Shown here: positions 5,033 to 5,494 of the stretch, in pieces
Numbering within the stretch: position 1 is the stretch's first letter
Layout: each line of letters begins with the position of its first letter
NCBI GenBank assembly: GCA_910588935.1
Contig: CAJUSM010000078.1
Coordinates: 3,989-9,482, forward strand
Direction of reading: 5' to 3'
Origin: an uncultured Oscillospiraceae bacterium
GTDB lineage: Bacteria > Bacillota > Clostridia > Oscillospirales > Acutalibacteraceae
DNA length: 5,494 nt
Notes under the pieces: generated by a model
The model's input: the letters and a program-made list of their open reading frames with translations, nothing else
Databases searched by the model: none
Told to the model about the DNA's origin: nothing
Position numbers and translations under genes: made by a program

Positions 5033-5494
5033 GGAGCGCGGCATATATTACACCGTAGACCCGAAGCGGCACGCGTATCCGGAAGAAACCAGAGAACTGG
5101 CGATCAAAATGTACTACGGCGGAATCAGCGGCCGCGGGGTTGGGAAAATACTGGGAATGAACAAATCCAATGTAACAAAGACGATGGCGAGCAGGAAACC
5201 ACGACAAATTGTAGGCCATGTGGTGAGCGTGGACAAATCTTCCCGAACAATCCAGCAGATGGTGGATGCAGCCCCAGAGGCTCAGAAGTGCTGCACGGAT
5301 GGATATAGCGGCTATCTGGACGTGGTCTTCCCTGGAAAGCACATCTTCAATGTCCATAACAAAAGTGACACCTTCACAGTGGAAGGCGTCAACGCTGACC
5401 TGCGGCATTATATCCCGAATTTGGCACGGCGCAGCAGGTGCTTTCCCAGAAAGCTGGAAAACCTTCAGGCCGTTCTTACTGTTTTCGTTCGCGC
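5010..5494 (+). mobile_element. remnant of an IS1-family insertion sequence, running off the window
   Basis: The DNA after the oxidoreductase encodes recognisable IS1-type transposase parts and nothing else. The left boundary is estimated at about 5010: upstream sequence is typical Gfo/Idh/MocA coding DNA, while from about 5010 the shifted frame reads as the transposase zinc-ribbon region. No terminal inverted repeat or target-site duplication is visible at this edge, consistent with loss of the element's 5' part. The right end is outside the window. The stretch is less GC-rich than the oxidoreductase gene (my hand count gives 27/60 G+C in 5161-5220). Confidence 0.75.
5019..5494 (+). pseudogene. 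IS1-family transposase, N-terminally truncated with an internal in-frame deletion
   Basis: The frame through TAT 5046-5048 is open to the window edge. It begins with a damaged zinc-ribbon half (RCKCKERG, 5019-5042), then YYTVDPKRHAYPEE, then an InsA-like helix-turn-helix (MYYGGISGRGVGKILGMNKS, 5109-5168). It then jumps straight to the transposase core (MASRKPRQIVG, 5184-5216). Still present are the second catalytic Asp in CTDGYSGY (Asp codon 5298-5300), the Glu in FTVEGVNADLR (codon 5382-5384) and the RRSRCFPRKLE block. Compared with my recollection of intact single-ORF IS1 transposases, the CPxC N-terminus and roughly 60-80 residues after GMNKSNV (ending at 5174) are missing, including the first catalytic acidic residue. 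No promoter, ribosome binding site or proper start is seen. It should be inactive. Identity as IS1 family is strong from the C-terminal motifs; the deletion size is an estimate. Confidence 0.8.

Noticed and set aside
4553..5044. 163-codon minus-strand ORF opposite the oxidoreductase gene.
   Set aside because: It is a shadow of the GC-rich plus-strand gene with no recognisable motif or ribosome binding context.
4923..5408. 161-codon minus-strand ORF across the oxidoreductase end and the transposase remnant.
   Set aside because: It is antisense to two recognisable coding regions, has low-complexity Pro/Arg stretches and shows no domain motif.

Overview
The window reads as chromosomal DNA of a fairly GC-rich Bacillota, most likely a class Clostridia gut-type bacterium. 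Three things suggest this: strong AGGAGG-type ribosome binding sites, the pairing of a YabB/TrmN6-type tRNA methyltransferase with rsmI (in Bacillus subtilis the order is yabB-yazA-yabC), and a broken IS1-family transposase of the single-ORF type I associate with Clostridia. The exact family cannot be fixed from the sequence alone. All convincing genes are on the + strand.

Region 1 (1-801) holds trmN6, a tRNA A37 N6-methyltransferase. Region 2 (802-2225) is a lower-GC block that separates trmN6 from rsmI. It contains an XRE-type helix-turn-helix protein with two predicted membrane segments and its own likely promoter, a textbook intrinsic terminator, a strong sigma-A-type promoter, a YdeI/OmpD-associated family gene, and a possible 20-codon ORF with a good ribosome binding site. 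The GIY-YIG gene (yazA) often found between the two methyltransferases is absent.

Region 3 (2226-5032) looks like one transcription unit. It has rsmI (16S rRNA C1402 2'-O-methyltransferase), 21 bp later a xylose-isomerase-like TIM-barrel isomerase/epimerase, and then a Gfo/Idh/MocA NAD(P)-dependent oxidoreductase joined to it by an ATGA stop/start overlap. The last two form a plausible redox/isomerisation pair for a sugar, inositol or glycoside, but no transporter, kinase or regulator is present to fix the substrate. No terminator is visible between rsmI and the sugar genes. No promoter is visible directly before rsmI, so transcription may come from the promoter at 1490-1518.

Region 4 (about 5010-5494, running off the window) is a decayed IS1-family transposase. 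It lacks its N-terminus and has an in-frame internal deletion that removes the first catalytic acidic residue. Its reading frame extends upstream into the last codons of the oxidoreductase, so the oxidoreductase may now end on codons and a stop supplied by the insertion remnant. I saw no CRISPR array, rRNA, tRNA, riboswitch or defence system. The most unusual points are this host-gene/IS junction and the regulator/YdeI block placed between two conserved RNA-modification genes.
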